Source of the DNA: Endomychus coccineus
Taxonomy: Eukaryota > Arthropoda > Insecta > Coleoptera > Endomychidae
Length of the DNA: 64,000 nt
Assembly (NCBI GenBank): GCA_958510875.1
Contig: OY294068.1
Coordinates: forward strand, 74,874,633-74,938,632
Direction: 5' to 3'
The translations under genes and the position numbers were made by a program. Below, piece after piece: positions 10,792-25,700 of the stretch; positions within the stretch are counted from its first letter, which is position 1, and each line of letters opens with the position of its first letter. Below the pieces are notes generated by a model. It worked only from the letters and a program-made list of their open reading frames with translations, made no database searches and was not told the origin of the DNA.

Positions 10792-13700
10792 GTAAGTACA
10801 AAATTCATTACTAATATTTAATGTAAGATACAAGTACCTGAAGATATGAAATGTTTTAAGTTTGAGCTTCTTCATCATCATAAGAGGGGAAGAGGCTAAG
10901 CCCCCTGATGCACTTAGGTCACTTAGTTTGACCCATTTTGCGCCCCGTGGTCAGAAGCCTATCCTATTCTAGCAGGTTTGTGGCCCGCCAGAAACCCAGA
11001 ATATTGCCAGTGCTGGCTTCCATAAGTTCTTCTGGGAGCAGTTTTAATTCTCCGAAGTGTCGGTGCCTGAGGGATGCTAATGCTGGGCATTCCAACAGGA
11101 TGTGAGAGGCAGTTTCTTCCACCTCTCTGCAGTTCCTACATATTGGGTCATCTGTGATGCCTATAGTGTGGAGATGTTTTTTTAAACGACAGTGACTGGT
11201 AAGGATTCCAGTCATCTCTCGGATGTCCCTTCTGTTCAGAAAACAGAGTTTCTTTGAGAGCCTAGGCACAGGCTCTTCGATGAAGAGCTTGGCCTGCCTC
11301 ATGCGTGGTGATTCTCGCCACAGTTTAGACCACTCTTTATTCAGTTGGCCCAAAAGGGCGAGACCACCTACGCAGTTTGATAAAGCGACCATTGGCTCCG
11401 GCCCGATAGGGGCGCTAAACGACCCTCGCCTGGCCAGAGAGTCGGCCATTTCGTTCCCTACAACTCCGCTATGTCCGGGGACCCAGATGAGTTGAACTTT
11501 ATTTCTCCTAGCTAGTTCAACGAGTGTATCCCTGCATTCTTTGACAAGCCTTGATGTGAGGCCAGCGGAAATACCAGTCCTGAACACCACACTACCGCCG
11601 CGTGGGTAACCATAGGCTTTATCACAGCAGTATGGATCCAATAAAGGATCTTTGGCTGTAATCCCCATGTGCTGCTGAAGGCTCTTCTGCACGCCCAAAA
11701 TGACGCAGAGGCCTTCCTCACTCGATATTCGAGGTGTTCGCGCCAGGTCATTTTAAAGACTAGGATTACTCCAAGAAACTTCACCTACCCTTTGAAATGC
11801 AGGACCCTGCCAGAGAAACTCATCTTTGGTAGTGTGCCCAGCTTGCGTTTCCTTGTAAACAGAACAACTTCCGTTTTGTCAGGTTTTACCCTCAGCCCCT
11901 CCGTGTGGCATCAGCCGTCCACTATGCTGAGCAGCGTGTTTTGCAGTTCGCACAGCGTTCCCAAGTGCTGCCCGAAGGTGACGCCAGCCAAGTCTTCGGC
12001 ATAAGCTTGGGCATAAAATCCAGTCTCTTCCAGTTCCTCCAATAGTCCATCAACTACAAGGCACCACAGAAGCGGAGATATGACACCTCCCTGTGGACAG
12101 CCTTTTGTGGCGGTGATTTCTACAACGCATCCGTTATGTTGCGCCTTTATCGCATGGGTAGATAGCATGGCTCCAATCCACCGGATCAATGTTGAACTGA
12201 CTCCATGCCTCTCAGCGGCTGAGCAGATAGACGCTACGGACGTGTTATCAAATGCCCCCTCGATGTCCATAAATATCCCCAGGGCGTGTTCCTCACGGGC
12301 CATAGCACCATCTATTATTGTGACTAGATGATGCAAGGCCGTTTCAGTCGAGAGGCCAGCCTAGTAGGCGTGTTGACGACAGTGTAAGGGATGAGCTTCC
12401 AGTGGGCCATCTCTCAAGCACAGCTTAATAAACACATTATTATTATTTATTAAGCTGTGTTATTAAGCTGTGTCTCAAGTATCGGTCAATCAGTCTTTCC
12501 ATTGCCTTTAATAGGAATGAGGTTAGACTGATAGTGCGGAATACCTTAGCTTAGGTATAATCAGTTTTACCCGCCTTTGGAATAAACACGACTTTCACTG
12601 TCCGCCATAGCTTTGGAATAAAGCCAGTGACTATGCAAAATCGGAAGATTTTCACCAATAGCTTGATGATAATTTTCTGTCCCTCTTGTAGCTTGAGCTT
12701 ACACACTTTGAATTAAAATGTTCATCAATTACAGTTGCTACAGTGTATTCAACATCGAATAAAATTTGTTATTATCATCTTGTAATTTTTGGTGAATTAG
12801 AATTGAATTCATATTTTCACTCTATCATTATACATAATTTTCCAAAATAAAGAACGCTATGATGAAATTTATTCCGATATTTTACAGTTGTCAGACAACA
12901 AATGTATATTCTCTAGTATTGAAAAATATTATTTACTTCAACTTGACATTTCCACTGAAACAGTGAATATATGTAAAAAGATCATACGTTGAACTCGATA
13001 TTCTGAACATGGGTTAAGAGAATTGTGAAATAAGCAAATCTGAATATTTCTCATGAAATAATAGTGATTATCAACTCCGGAAGAGGATGATTCCTTCCGA
13101 GCCCGATGATTCGAAGGCCGGCCCAGATTTTATAACCTAGAATGGAATCCATAATTTGTTATCAACCATGTACAAATTTTCCCGGTTCAAGATCTATTAC
13201 TCGAAAAATAACATTTTGTGAAACAAGTTTTTGGGATACCTGGATGAAAAATTGTAGAATTCCAATAAGTTTTTATCTTCAAGCAACATGTTACGTTATA
13301 ATATAGTCCGTAGAACAGTTTTTCTTAATACATTTCAGTCGAGGAAAATTAACACAAAAATAGGCCAAAGGTCCGAAAACCTGTGCAATAAGATGGATCG
13401 AGATGCGGTTTTTTGCATCCAATTCCTTGATGCATTTACTCCATTTGCTCACTTTCTGAATCTTATACAAATGAGAAACTGCATTTCTGCATCGAAAGAA
13501 TGCATTTTCTCATGTGTAATTTTTGAAACAAATTAAAAAAATCATTTTTCGGTAATACGTTGTGTTACTCGGGGGTTCTTGGGGTCGCTTATTACGAATA
13601 TGATGTCGAAAAATCCATATGATGTACATGGGAACCAGGAAGTCCTGGTTGTGAAGGTCATCTAGGAGATTTTTTCGAAATTTGATCGGAAATTGAAGGA

Positions 13701-16700
13701 AAATGTTTAATCGTGGGTTTTCGTAGTGGCTGAACACGATTCTGATATTGAAACAATTCCACAATATATCTGGAGGCCAGGGTGTCGTGGTTGTCTAGGT
13801 CATCTCTAGGACAGGTGAATGAGTTTTCATAAATAAAATTGGTTGTACGATAAAGTTGATGATAAGAATCGATCATTGAATTTTATCATTTAGGAGTGTG
13901 TAAGTTCATGAAAATATTCGCCAATTTTTTTGAAAATTCAAATTAAACGTCAAGTCAAAGATATTTTTCTATATATGAAATATTGTGATATTTGGAAAGA
14001 TTTTATTTTCAAGCGAGTAATCAAAAATGTATACCTATATATAATTAAAAAATGTTATAGTATAATAAAGTTCAATATTTTGTAAAATAATTTGTAAGAT
14101 ATAAATATAGACACATATATATGACAATAAGATGAACAAATGACTGCAGAAAATTCATTGAATTCAATGACGAAAGTAATTGTTATGTAAAAAAAATCTT
14201 AATCCACTGAATGGAAAAAAGGTATTTTACACGTTTCTTATTTAAAAATTCATTCCCTCAAAATATTATTATTATTTTATTCAATCATAAAAATTTTTGT
14301 ATATTAAATGAATTCAAATTTGATAATTTTAAGATAAAATCAATTTTAATTATGAAAATTCACTTACTTGTTCATCAATTCTTATCATATTTAATCATAT
14401 CGATAATATATAAATTCATTAACTTCATCGTACAACCAATTTCATTTATTTCTTTTAAAACTTTTGAAATCATAATTTCATTTAAAACTGACCCACCTGT
14501 CCAACAGATGACCTAGACAACCAAGACATTCTGGCCTCCAGGTATATTGGGGAATTTTTTCAATAGCAGAATCGTGTTCAGTTACCTCGAAAATCCCAGA
14601 GTAAGCATTTTGATTCAATTTACAAGCAGATTTCGAGAAAACCTCGTGGATGACCCTCACAACCAGGACTTATATTATATGGTTTTTCTGACATCCTATT
14701 CGTGTTTAGCGACCCAAAAACCTCCGAGTAACAAATTTGGGTCGATTTCCACAATGTATTACCGAATAACGATTTTTTTTATTTGCTTGAAAAATTGCAC
14801 ATGAAAAAATGCATTATTTCGATGCAGAAATGCAGTTTCTCATTTGTATCAGATTTAAAAAATGGACAACTGGAGTAAATGCATCAAGGAACCCCTATTG
14901 CTGTATTTCTATCTACCTAACGTCATTCAATGACAAAACAAATCTTTAGTACAAATATTGAACTATGAAACGCGAAATTAACAATTAATGATTGGCTAAA
15001 CTTTGGGATTTATTCGTTGCCGTGGGATAATCTTACGTCTATGAATTTGGAAGAGCAAAGTCAGCAGAATCAAAAGCTAACATATGGGGAATTAAGGATA
15101 ATTAAGTGCCCCCGTTAGGAATTAAATACTCTTGCATTATCCCAAAAACGACTGCTCTGCTACTTAAACTAATTCAAGTTAGGAGAATATGAATGAAATT
15201 TGTTCAAACAATAAAGCAGCAACAAGGAATTGAACCGTAATTAAGTCCTCTAATTGAAAATCGAAAGCTGAGATCATTTGCCAAAACACATTGTTCTGCT
15301 ACCTTAAACTTAAAAAAGACGAACATAACTGAAAAATTGGTAAAATAATAAAACTGACATAATATGGGGGATTAAATGTTAATTAAACTCTCATAAAGTA
15401 CCCTAATTAGAAATTAAATACTCTGAGTATGAACAGTTTTCCGAAAAACAACTGATATATTATGTGAGATATAATAATATAATATATATTTAGAGCACTT
15501 AATAAGCCTTTAATAAACCTTTAGGTCACCATATATATGTTTCATTGCTTAAACAAAAGTTTCACTCATGTTCTGCTACCTTAGTTTATTGAAAATGCTC
15601 AGAGCTTTCAGTTTAATTTCTAATTAGGACACGTATTACTTCTTGATGAGCATTTAATTTCCCATATCTCAGTTTTTGATACTGCTGACTTTGCTCTTCC
15701 AACCTTATAGAAGTTGTAACCTTTCTAATCACTATAACCCAATTATGATAAAATGAAGAGGTGATATTTGAGTATTTAATATTTGATCAGAAATTTTATT
15801 CAGCTCCTCTGATAACCGTTAGGTAATAATTCTGTGGACCAGAAGCAAATTGAATCGAAATATCAAGTTCAGTATCGAACCTGACAATATAGAAATAATA
15901 ACTGCAAATGTATTTTAGTTAATTGTACACTAAGCTAATATCAGAAATACCTAATTATCTGTGAAATAACATATAATGATGGGTATACAGTTTCACGCTT
16001 TTTCGGCATGTAGTGTACGTTTTTGAATAAAAAAAAGATACATTCCTTATTATATTGTTCGAAATTTAAAATTAAATATGTCAGTTCATAATGAAGTTGC
16101 ACGTGAGTCCGTTAGGTGCAATAGAGAGTATTTTCATTTCATTGTAAAACCTAACCCAAACTCGAAAATATGCACCGATGTAAATGTGGTCCAGGTTGTA
16201 GTATCAAAGATCGGAAAATCATCATATAGAATGTGACTGTCATCAAAACTTCCACTCTAAACATAAAAAGTACCGGAAATAATTGAAGAAAAGTTGAAAT
16301 AGTTTGAAACGGACCGCTTTGGGTCGGTTTTTATTGGCCCAACTAGCTCAAATTAAAGTAATTAATCTCAGGGCTCGTAGTGAAACGTGCCTTGTGATTC
16401 TAGACTGGTGAATTGCCTGAGCGCCAACTGCTTAATAATAACTACAAAAATAAGTGAATTCACAGTCAAGAATACAGGCACTACGACATGGTTTTATAGT
16501 TGATGGAAATTCAGAAAAATAATACAAGTTCAACTTAACAATTTGATTTATTCCAATCGGAATTTGGTAATAAATTAAAGAAGGTACAATTTTGGTATTA
16601 CATAAATTTTTGAATATTCACAAAAAAATTAAATTGAATACTTGGTACAATTTAAATACACAAAATAAATGAACATCAATTTTAGTTAAGAGATTGAAAT

Positions 16701-19700
16701 CAATATTAAAATAAAAAATATTATCGAATCTGAGAATTAACGTGAACCTCAAAATGGGTTCTATAAAGTTAGTGAAATACAACTTAAGTTAAATAACACA
16801 AATCAGAGCAATGAAAATATGGTCATTCAAACAAGAAAATGTTACCATCCTTGGAACTTGATGGAACTGGAAGTCGGTCCTGTCAGGAAATTCACTAAAC
16901 CGTCTCGGAAAGAAGGAATGAGGCACCTCAGACGTTCAAACCCTGTAATTTCAAAGAACGAACAGTACCTGACCTAAGTTCAAAGGGACAAGTAACATAG
17001 TCAGTCGGAATAACTATGTGATTCCACAACTGATTATGTTATCTCCCCAAATTGTAAAAACACTATTGCAAAATTGAAATCTTGAAGAGATCTCAATTTA
17101 AACAACAATCAAAGTTAATCTGAAAGAATTAAATTATTACAATTGAAACTTAAATTGGCAAAACATCAAAATGTGACTGAAAGAATAATAATCAAAATGT
17201 GACTGAAAGAATAATAATCAAAATGTGGAATTTGTCAGTTAGCACAAATCTGCATACTTGAATTGAATTGCATATAAGAATTGATGTTGTAATTTATACT
17301 ACAACCCACACGAGCGCAGCAGACGTGATAATTATGTATCCAATGAGCAGTAATTGAATACCTACTTTATGATAATCCCAAACAATATTTACAGCACGTT
17401 TAAGTCAAAAGACAGCTCTGTATACGCTTGTACCAGATCTACAAAATGGCGATTCAAACATAAATCACTCAAACTACCATGTGCTATTGTGGGATTAAAC
17501 ACAAAGGGAACAAAGAAATATTATCACTGTAATCTGCCTACGTCCCGCTAGATTGTCTACATACAAAAATTACAACAATTAATGCAGTGATGGAAATGAT
17601 TATCTCTGAATCATGCTAAAAACAAATTGATTGGGTGGAACCCTAGATAAGTCGAGCAACACTTCCACTGAAACATAATCACATTCAGACACCGAACACC
17701 CAGTAGTCCAATTACAAAACCAAATCAAATTATATAGTGCCTGATGTGAATTATAATTCAATAGCAAAAATTAAGAAAATGGATGCAAAACCAAAAATTG
17801 ATAGAATCTCGACTTACCTAGTTTGAGGTTCACACGACAATGAACGCTTCAGACTTCCGTTCTCATATCTACCCCTCTTCGCGATACTCGCGCTACCGGA
17901 CCTGCGGCAACTAATTTCAATCGATGTTATTGAACGCACAGGTGTCTCTGAGATATCATCGGACAAGTTTCCTAACCGAAAAGAAATCTTAAACTGTTCA
18001 TTACAGTTTTCTTTAAATCACGTAACGGCGAACCCGTTACAAGTTCTAGCATCCAAAAAAGATTATCAGTTTTCGATGATTCTCAAAACTCCTGACATGA
18101 CAACTGTTAAGCCAAAAACGCCATGAAAGAAAACGCAGAATAATAAAGCTCGATTTTATTTTTCCATTTATGTTTTCATCTCAATTATTTTTTTCCAAAA
18201 AATTATTATTGCTATTTGAGGAATTAAAAATTATTGAATTTTCAATTATTTTAATTTGACAAGTTAATGTTATATATTAACATTAACATTATATATGTAG
18301 AAAAAGAAATTTGTGGAAGCGCATCCAATCGGGGTCCAAAAACTTATTATTATTATGTTGTCTGTAGCTGGGCCATATTTCGAAACATGGCCGATCACAC
18401 GATTTTTTTTGCATAGTTTTTAACGTCTTATGAAAACTGGTTGATTCAATATTTTTTTCTTTGTCCCACAATAAAAGATATGCCCTTCTGGTATTTTATC
18501 TCATTTTTGCTGTTTAAGTGAGTCATGCTGCCCGGGTGTACTAAGGAGAATTGTCGTGTGTACAAATTTACAGAATTAATGCGATTTACTTCAGTGAAAA
18601 ATGGAATATGTAATCTACAAGTTCTTTTTTGATTCCAAAGATTGACTGAACGTATTAAATAAAACAGTTATTTGTTTCAGGTGCCCTTGCATTGATAGAT
18701 GTGTAAATTCCAATATAGGACAGAAATGGACGAAACTAAGGCAACTGGTGTTATCAGTTGTGGACACGCCGGCATTCGAATGGTTTATTTTAGTTCTTAT
18801 TTTCGCCTCAAGCGTTACACTTTGTTTTGAAGACATCCATTTAGACGAAAGTCCAGATTTACAACTCGTATTATATTGGACGAATCTAGCATTCTCCGTA
18901 ATATTCATAATAGAGATGTTTCTGAAGTGGATAGCCTTGGGGTTTCATAAATACTTTACCAGCTTCTGGACATTGTTAGATTTCCTTATAGTTTTTGTAA
19001 GTATTTCTGTAAATATTCAAGTATTTGGGTATCTAATATCCAAAGGTGTGAGATTACTTAGTGATGCAACATTTTAGACTATACTGTTGTGAGAATACAA
19101 CTAATGGAACAGTATCTTGGATAGTAGACTTCCTCGGACAGCTAATCTTGAAAAATCTTGTCTTCGGGATGGATTCCGCGTCACAATAGCTCGACTTGAT
19201 GCCGACGTTTCGCCAACCATTACAGGTGGCATCTTCAGGGCAGGCTTGAGGCTTGAACTGAAAAAAATTCCTTCCATTTCGTTGAAAAACTTCAAACGTT
19301 GAAAGTTGACCCATGCGCTTTGCTCGTCAGCTTCGACGTCGAATCACTGTTTACCAATGTTCCCATTCCAGACACCCTTTCCATAATTTCTCAATTGTTA
19401 TTTGCCAAAAACATTTCAACGGACTTGCTACCGTTAATTGATTTTTGTCTATCCTCCACATATTTTCTATACGATGGCAAGTTCTATTAGCAATCCTCGG
19501 GAGCTGCCATGGATTCCCCACTTTCTCCGATCATAGCTAATATCTTCATGGAAGCTTTTGAACAAGATGCCATTGACTCATCTGTTCTCAAGCCGAAATG
19601 TTGGTTTAGATATGTCGACGAAACTTAAGTTATTTGGCAACATGGTCGCGAAAAGCTTGTTCCCTTCCTCAATAATTTAAATTCATTACATCCCAATATC

Positions 19701-22700
19701 CTTTTCACCATCACAATCACAAGGTTCACTCCCGTTCCTAGTTGTATGGGTTAGTCGACAGACTGACGGTACTTTAGGACATTCTGTGTATCGAAAACCC
19801 ACTCATACCGACAGATACCTCAATGGTCTTTCCCACCACCACCCTGCCCAGAAGCAATCTGTCTTAAGCTCCCTGGTCTACAGAGCTGTCAACCTATCTC
19901 AGCCTCAATCCTTAAAATCAGAATTGAAACATCTTTCATCTGCCTTTAGTCCAGTCAATAAAGCGGGGAACCAAAGAAGTTTCTTATAGGAAGATGAATC
20001 AAAAACATTTTTTCTGCATTACCTTCTATGAGTCCTTAGGTCATTCGTGACTAGCAAGCGAATTGACTAGCCCCCCCAACACCCCCAAAACTCAAAATTA
20101 ACCCCTTTTTCACACCCCATTTTTAAATAAATTGCTAAATATAGCAGAAGTGAAAATTGAGGACTGAAAATGCCCCCTAGGGCAGACGGGGAACGGAAAT
20201 ATCATAATCAGCGACCCAGAAAACCCATATAATGACCTGGTACACGCTCGTATCGCCCAAATTTGAAATTTTCTTATACCAGATTTTCCACAGTTTTCCG
20301 AAATTTTCCCGTTTTTCTACGTCTTGACATTGGAAACATCATATTATTCAACTTCAGGTGCGAGTTCAATTCGAAAGCAGTAAAAGTATGTAAATTAACC
20401 GAATTTTATGAATTTCCGCTCCCCGTGTGAATTTTCTGGAAAACTAATGGCAGATTCATGATCAGCGACCCAGAAAACCCATATAATGACCTGCTATACG
20501 CTCATATCGCCCAAATTTGAAATTTTCTTATACCAGATTTTCCGAAATTCCCCCGGTCTTCTACGTCTTGACATTGGAAACATCATTATTCAACTTCAGG
20601 TGCGAGTTCAATTCGACAACGCTGAAAAAAGCAGTAAAAAGTCTGAAAATTAACCAAATTTTCCGAATTTCCGCTCCCCGTCTGAATTTTCCGGAAAAGT
20701 AATGGCAGATTCGTGATCAGCGATCCCGAAATCCTACTAGGGGGCATTTTGAGTCCTTAATTTTCACTTCTGCTATATTTTGCAATTTATTTAAAAATGG
20801 GGTGTGAAAACGGGGTTAATTTTGAGTTTTGAGGGTGTTGGGGGGGGCTAGTCACTTCGCTTGCTAGTCACGAATGACCTAGAGGACTCATAGAAGGTAA
20901 TGCAGAAAAAATGTTCTTGATCCATCTTCCTATAAGAAACTTCTTTGGTTGGTCGATTTTTCCGCTTTATTGACTGGACTACTCATTATCAAACAATTTC
21001 TCCCATTACAACATTCAAAAAGCCATGAAGAAATGCACTTCACCTAAAATTTCAAATTGACCTGAGCCAGAAACTCCCCCGCCTGCTTTATCCCCGTCTG
21101 AATTTTCCGAAAAACTAATGGCAGATTCATAATCAGCGACCCAGAAAACCCATATAGTGACCTGCTACACGCTCATATCGCCCAAATTTGAAATTTTTTT
21201 AAACCAGATTTTCCACAGTTTTCCGAAATTTTCCCGGATTCCCACGTCTTCACATCAGAAACATCATTATTCAACTTCAGGTGCGAGTTCAATTCGACAA
21301 CGCTGAAAAAAGCAGTAAAAAGTCTGAAAATTAACCAAATTTTCCGAATTTCCGCTCCCCGTTCTGAATTTTCCGGAAAACTAATGGCAGATTCGAGATC
21401 AGCGACCCCGAAAACCTACTGGGGGGCATTTTCAGTCCTTAATTTTCACTTTTGCTATATTTTGCAATTTATTTAATAATGGGGTGTGAAAAAGGGGTTA
21501 ATTTTGAGTTTTGGGGGTGTTGGGGGGGTAGTCACTTCGCTTGCTAGTCACGAATGACCTAGAGGATTCATAGAAGGTAATGCAGAAAAAATGTTTTTGA
21601 TCCATCTTCCTATGAGAAACTTCTTTGGTTGGTCGATTTCCCCGCTTTATTGACTACTTATTATCAAACAATTTCTCCCATTACAACATTCAAAAAGCCA
21701 TAAAGAAATGCACCTCACCTAAAATTTCAAATTGACCTGAGCCAGAAACCCCGCCACCTGCTTTATCCACGGCCTATCTTCCATATATTCAAAATATAAC
21801 AGATCGAATTTCCAAAATCCTCAAAAAACATAATATTTCTACCCGTTTTTCCACACTTCCAAAATTATCTCACTTTTACAAACTTATCAAAGATCCCCTT
21901 CCTCCTCTCCACTTAGAAGGTGTTTATAGCATTCCCTGTTCTTGCGGTGAAGTCTACATTGGTGAAACAGGTCGTACAGTAGCTACTCGTGTGAAAGAAC
22001 ATGAGCGCTGTACAAGGCTTCGTGACACCAGTAAATCTGCACTTGCGGAACACAAGTTTGACACAAATCATCAAATCCTTTTTGAAGATATTAAAATCCT
22101 AGCCCGAGCCCCAAACTTCTATCAGCGAAAAATCCTTCAAGCTATAGAAATCCTAAGACATCCGAATAATTTGAACCGTGACTCAGGATATTACCTTCCC
22201 AACATTTGGAAACCCATCCTCGGAAATTCCACTTCGCACATGATCGCACAACGGCAGAGTCAGGTGCCGGAACGAAGTTAACCACCGGAATAAAGGCAGT
22301 TAACTATGTAGCATGAAGGATTTTTTCCTACAATAAATACGGCTACAGAAACCAGTAGAAAAAGTTTCAGTTCAAGTCTCAAGCCTGCCCTGAAGATGCC
22401 ACATGTAATGGTTGGCGAAACGTCGGCATCAAGTCGAGCTATTGTGACGTGGAATGCGGAATCCATCCGGAAGACAAGATTAATAGAACAGTGTCATTAG
22501 GACAGCACTTAACATTAGGACCCTAACAGCACTATCATCTATTGAGTTGCATCTTTGAAGGTTCAAATAGCGAAAATAAAACAGAAATTTAACACGTTCG
22601 TTGCCACATAAAGTTCACTAGTTCTTGCAAGTAGCATTTTTTTGGTAAATTGCAAATAGGTTTTTGAACCGAAATGAAGTTTTACTGAAAACATACTACC

Positions 22701-25700
22701 ATCGGAGCTGCCGGCACTAACGAAAGAAATCGATGTCAGAGGCGGGCGTTTCCGATAGAGGACAGTACAAAAATGATGGAAAAATACCATGGATTATTGT
22801 TTCTTTCAGCATTTGATATTGTATTCAACAAAACAAGATACGCACAATCCAGGTTTATATGGACAGTATTTGCACCCGTAGGTTGTTTGATGATGGCTAG
22901 GTGGTAGCTGAAAGGTCCTCAGTACTTCAACACTATTTTTAGTAGATAAAGGTTTTATAGTTTATTACCTGTATACATGCTCATTTACAGGAAAAATAGT
23001 TCCCAACCACACAAGAACACCTAAGGGACAGGTTGAACATAATATTTTCCACAATAAATAGGTACAGCTATGTTAAATTCTAATAATCATCACTTATCAC
23101 ACTCAATACAAGCGCCATGCGCCATTTAGACTAAACGATGCTATCTCCAAGCCTTTTGTTGATGACTTCACACTTAAGTTTGTACAGACCTTGTATATCT
23201 AGAGGGTATTTATTTTACGAGCCTCTCAATTGCATTCTTCACAGTTCCTTCGTCGAAGCCGGTAAAACATTGAGCATACAAATATTCATAAGCCAGTGTC
23301 TCCGATCGAAGGTAACGGCACCCACGGTGGGGACCAATAATAGACTCCAATAGTGATGTCAGTCCGTTACACCCCCACCACTTCTTGTTATGAGAATTTC
23401 AGTAAATTTGACCTCTATCTGGGGAATAAGGGTTAGAATAAGCTGCTTCATGAGTTTTATTTAATTTCTCTCTTATAACAAATATTTAAAACTAATAATG
23501 CAAAGGTGGTGTACTTGGAACATCGAGTAATGGTGGAACCTATCACAATTTTACACTTTACTCTGATTTTCCATATTTATTAATTTAAAATTTCGTCGCT
23601 TTGGGGGTGAACTAATCCAACTCGCATTAGACAAGTGCTGAGGGGTAGACACACAAAATCTAAGTCATATTTATACTAATTTGATTAAATAATCTCTTGC
23701 AAATTCTTACATACGTCTTTATAAGTGTAGAAAATGTTTTTAGGAAGAATTCGTAATGTTATTTCCCAGTACAGGTCTGAAACCTTTCTTAAGTGCCATG
23801 TCATAAATCCTACACATCTGGTTTCGAAAGTAGATACTTGACAAATAACTTCGTTCTTCTCATTTGTTGTGAGAATACCAATCAATATGCACTCATATAT
23901 TTTAATAATATTACTGAATAGCGGATTCTTACTACAAAAAATAATTTTTTATACATTAATTCTGACGATACAATTTCGATTATTCGTGGTTCTGTTCGTT
24001 TCGACGGCGTGGGCTCTTTTAATTGAAGTTAAATTGTGCGATTTGGACGCTTGTTTTATAATTAGTTTTAATAAACCCCCTTTTTAGACATAGTGAGTCT
24101 TCTGATGATGGTCGTGAGACCGAAACGTACGTAAAGACGAATAGTTAAAACAAAGTGTTATTGTGACCTATTTCCCGAGAATTTTTATATATAATGCTAT
24201 TTAAAATTTTTGTACGCCAGAAAACAGATATTTAGTAATCTAGAAGGCGCTCCGGCGAAGATGAGAATAATCAATAATGTAAAAAGATTCAATAAATCAT
24301 AAATAATAGCGTCCATTGAAAATAATGCTGGTTTTTTCATCAATGTACGAAAAAATTTGGTTTACAACTTTTCACTGCATTTTGCAAACATTAATAAACT
24401 ATAATTAGCAATGCTGAATAGATATATCTGCATTTGCTACTTGCGTGATTGGTTGTTATTCTCTATGTACCCACTCAGCAGTGAAATACACAACTTCCGG
24501 CCAGATAATCAATGTAAAATTAATGATCGGTGAACTCGAACAATGCTCCAGATTCTAGAAGATCACCATTGGCAATTAGGCAGGGAGTAGAGTGTCAAGA
24601 ACAAAAAGGAATAATACAAGGTAGAAACATTTTTTTCGCTCGTCTTCCTATGACATAGTATCATCAGCTGGTGTAGTATTTTTTGATGTAAGCGAAACAT
24701 AAAACGGGTGATATGCTCCTTTAACAGTATTGGACTGGCATAACCGAAGTAAAGTAACAAGATTTTCCTTCTCAATTAGCAAAACAGGTTTGAATTCAGT
24801 TTTGGAATGTTCCGAGTTAACAAATCATTGTCACCTCTTGTGGTAGATTTTTGCTACTACTAGTGATCGGAAGTCACTGCCAATCAATATTCCTTTAAAG
24901 CTTGTCCTTTTTGGATGATGTATTCTTTACCATGCTTCATTCGTAATTTCTTTTGTGAATTGCGCTTCCAATTTGTAGAAGCTGACGTTCCTTTCTGTTG
25001 AACTTTCAGATTTACCTTTATCATTCTTTTCAGTCAATCTTCATACATTTTCGTTTTACGATTGATAATGGCTCTGAGTTATCATTTGATGCACTGTTTT
25101 CATTGCCGGTTTTGAATATTGGATCATCAACATCACTTATAGCATCGGATTCATTCCCATTTCCACCTCCCAGTTCCTTGTGGTCATAAGAAGTTAGCGG
25201 GAAAAGGTACAATTGATCTAAGTAGATTATATTATTACTTGCCTATACTGAATCAGTTGTTGATGATTCTAGTGGGGGACTATGTTGTTGCTCTGTATCA
25301 TTTTTATCAAAGTTTGAGTGAGTGAAACTTGCAGTGAGAAACAGTTGTCAATATTGCATAATCTTTGATTGTTTTCTCCTCATCATTATCACTACTTAAG
25401 GCTAACAGTTTTTGGGCCATCAGATTGCCTCCTGACAACATGTTGGCAAACAAAATTTCAGTAAAACACGTCGTAATTTAATTAAGAAGCACTGTACTCT
25501 AAGGGAATCAAATGCATATTAAACAAGAACAAACAGGCTGTTCTTGTATCAGCGTTTTATTCCGTTATTGCTATGTGAATTGGGGATTCTAATCGATTTT
25601 TCGAATTTTGTGGATTAGAACTATTAGCCTCTACAGCAACGACTTGTTTCTAATTGTTATGTCAGATTCAATGACAGCAGCCTATTTATTTTGGAATAAA

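Larger units (their letters stand above)
19157..22478 (+). mobile_element. Penelope-like retroelement (RT + GIY-YIG), inactivated and split
   Basis: The RT palm starts at 19299 with [20 protein letters not shown], followed by [20 protein letters not shown]. The catalytic box is altered to YVDET followed by a stop (YVDD is expected). Further on, a HTDRYLN..SHHHP block and a connecting region lead to a GIY-YIG endonuclease at 21918-22260 ([20 protein letters not shown], then RVKEHE, and a conserved end [12 protein letters not shown]). The order RT then GIY-YIG is diagnostic of Penelope-like elements. The body is 5' truncated and interrupted between 19975 and about 21660 by a fold-back array. 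About 105 bp at the two ends (19157-19262 and 22365-22478) are inverted copies. The copy is dead. It lies in the channel intron 18997-27451. Confidence 0.9.

Noticed and set aside
10964..12336. Functional non-LTR RT gene
   Set aside because: Frameshifts, missing half of RNase H and AED in place of ADD.
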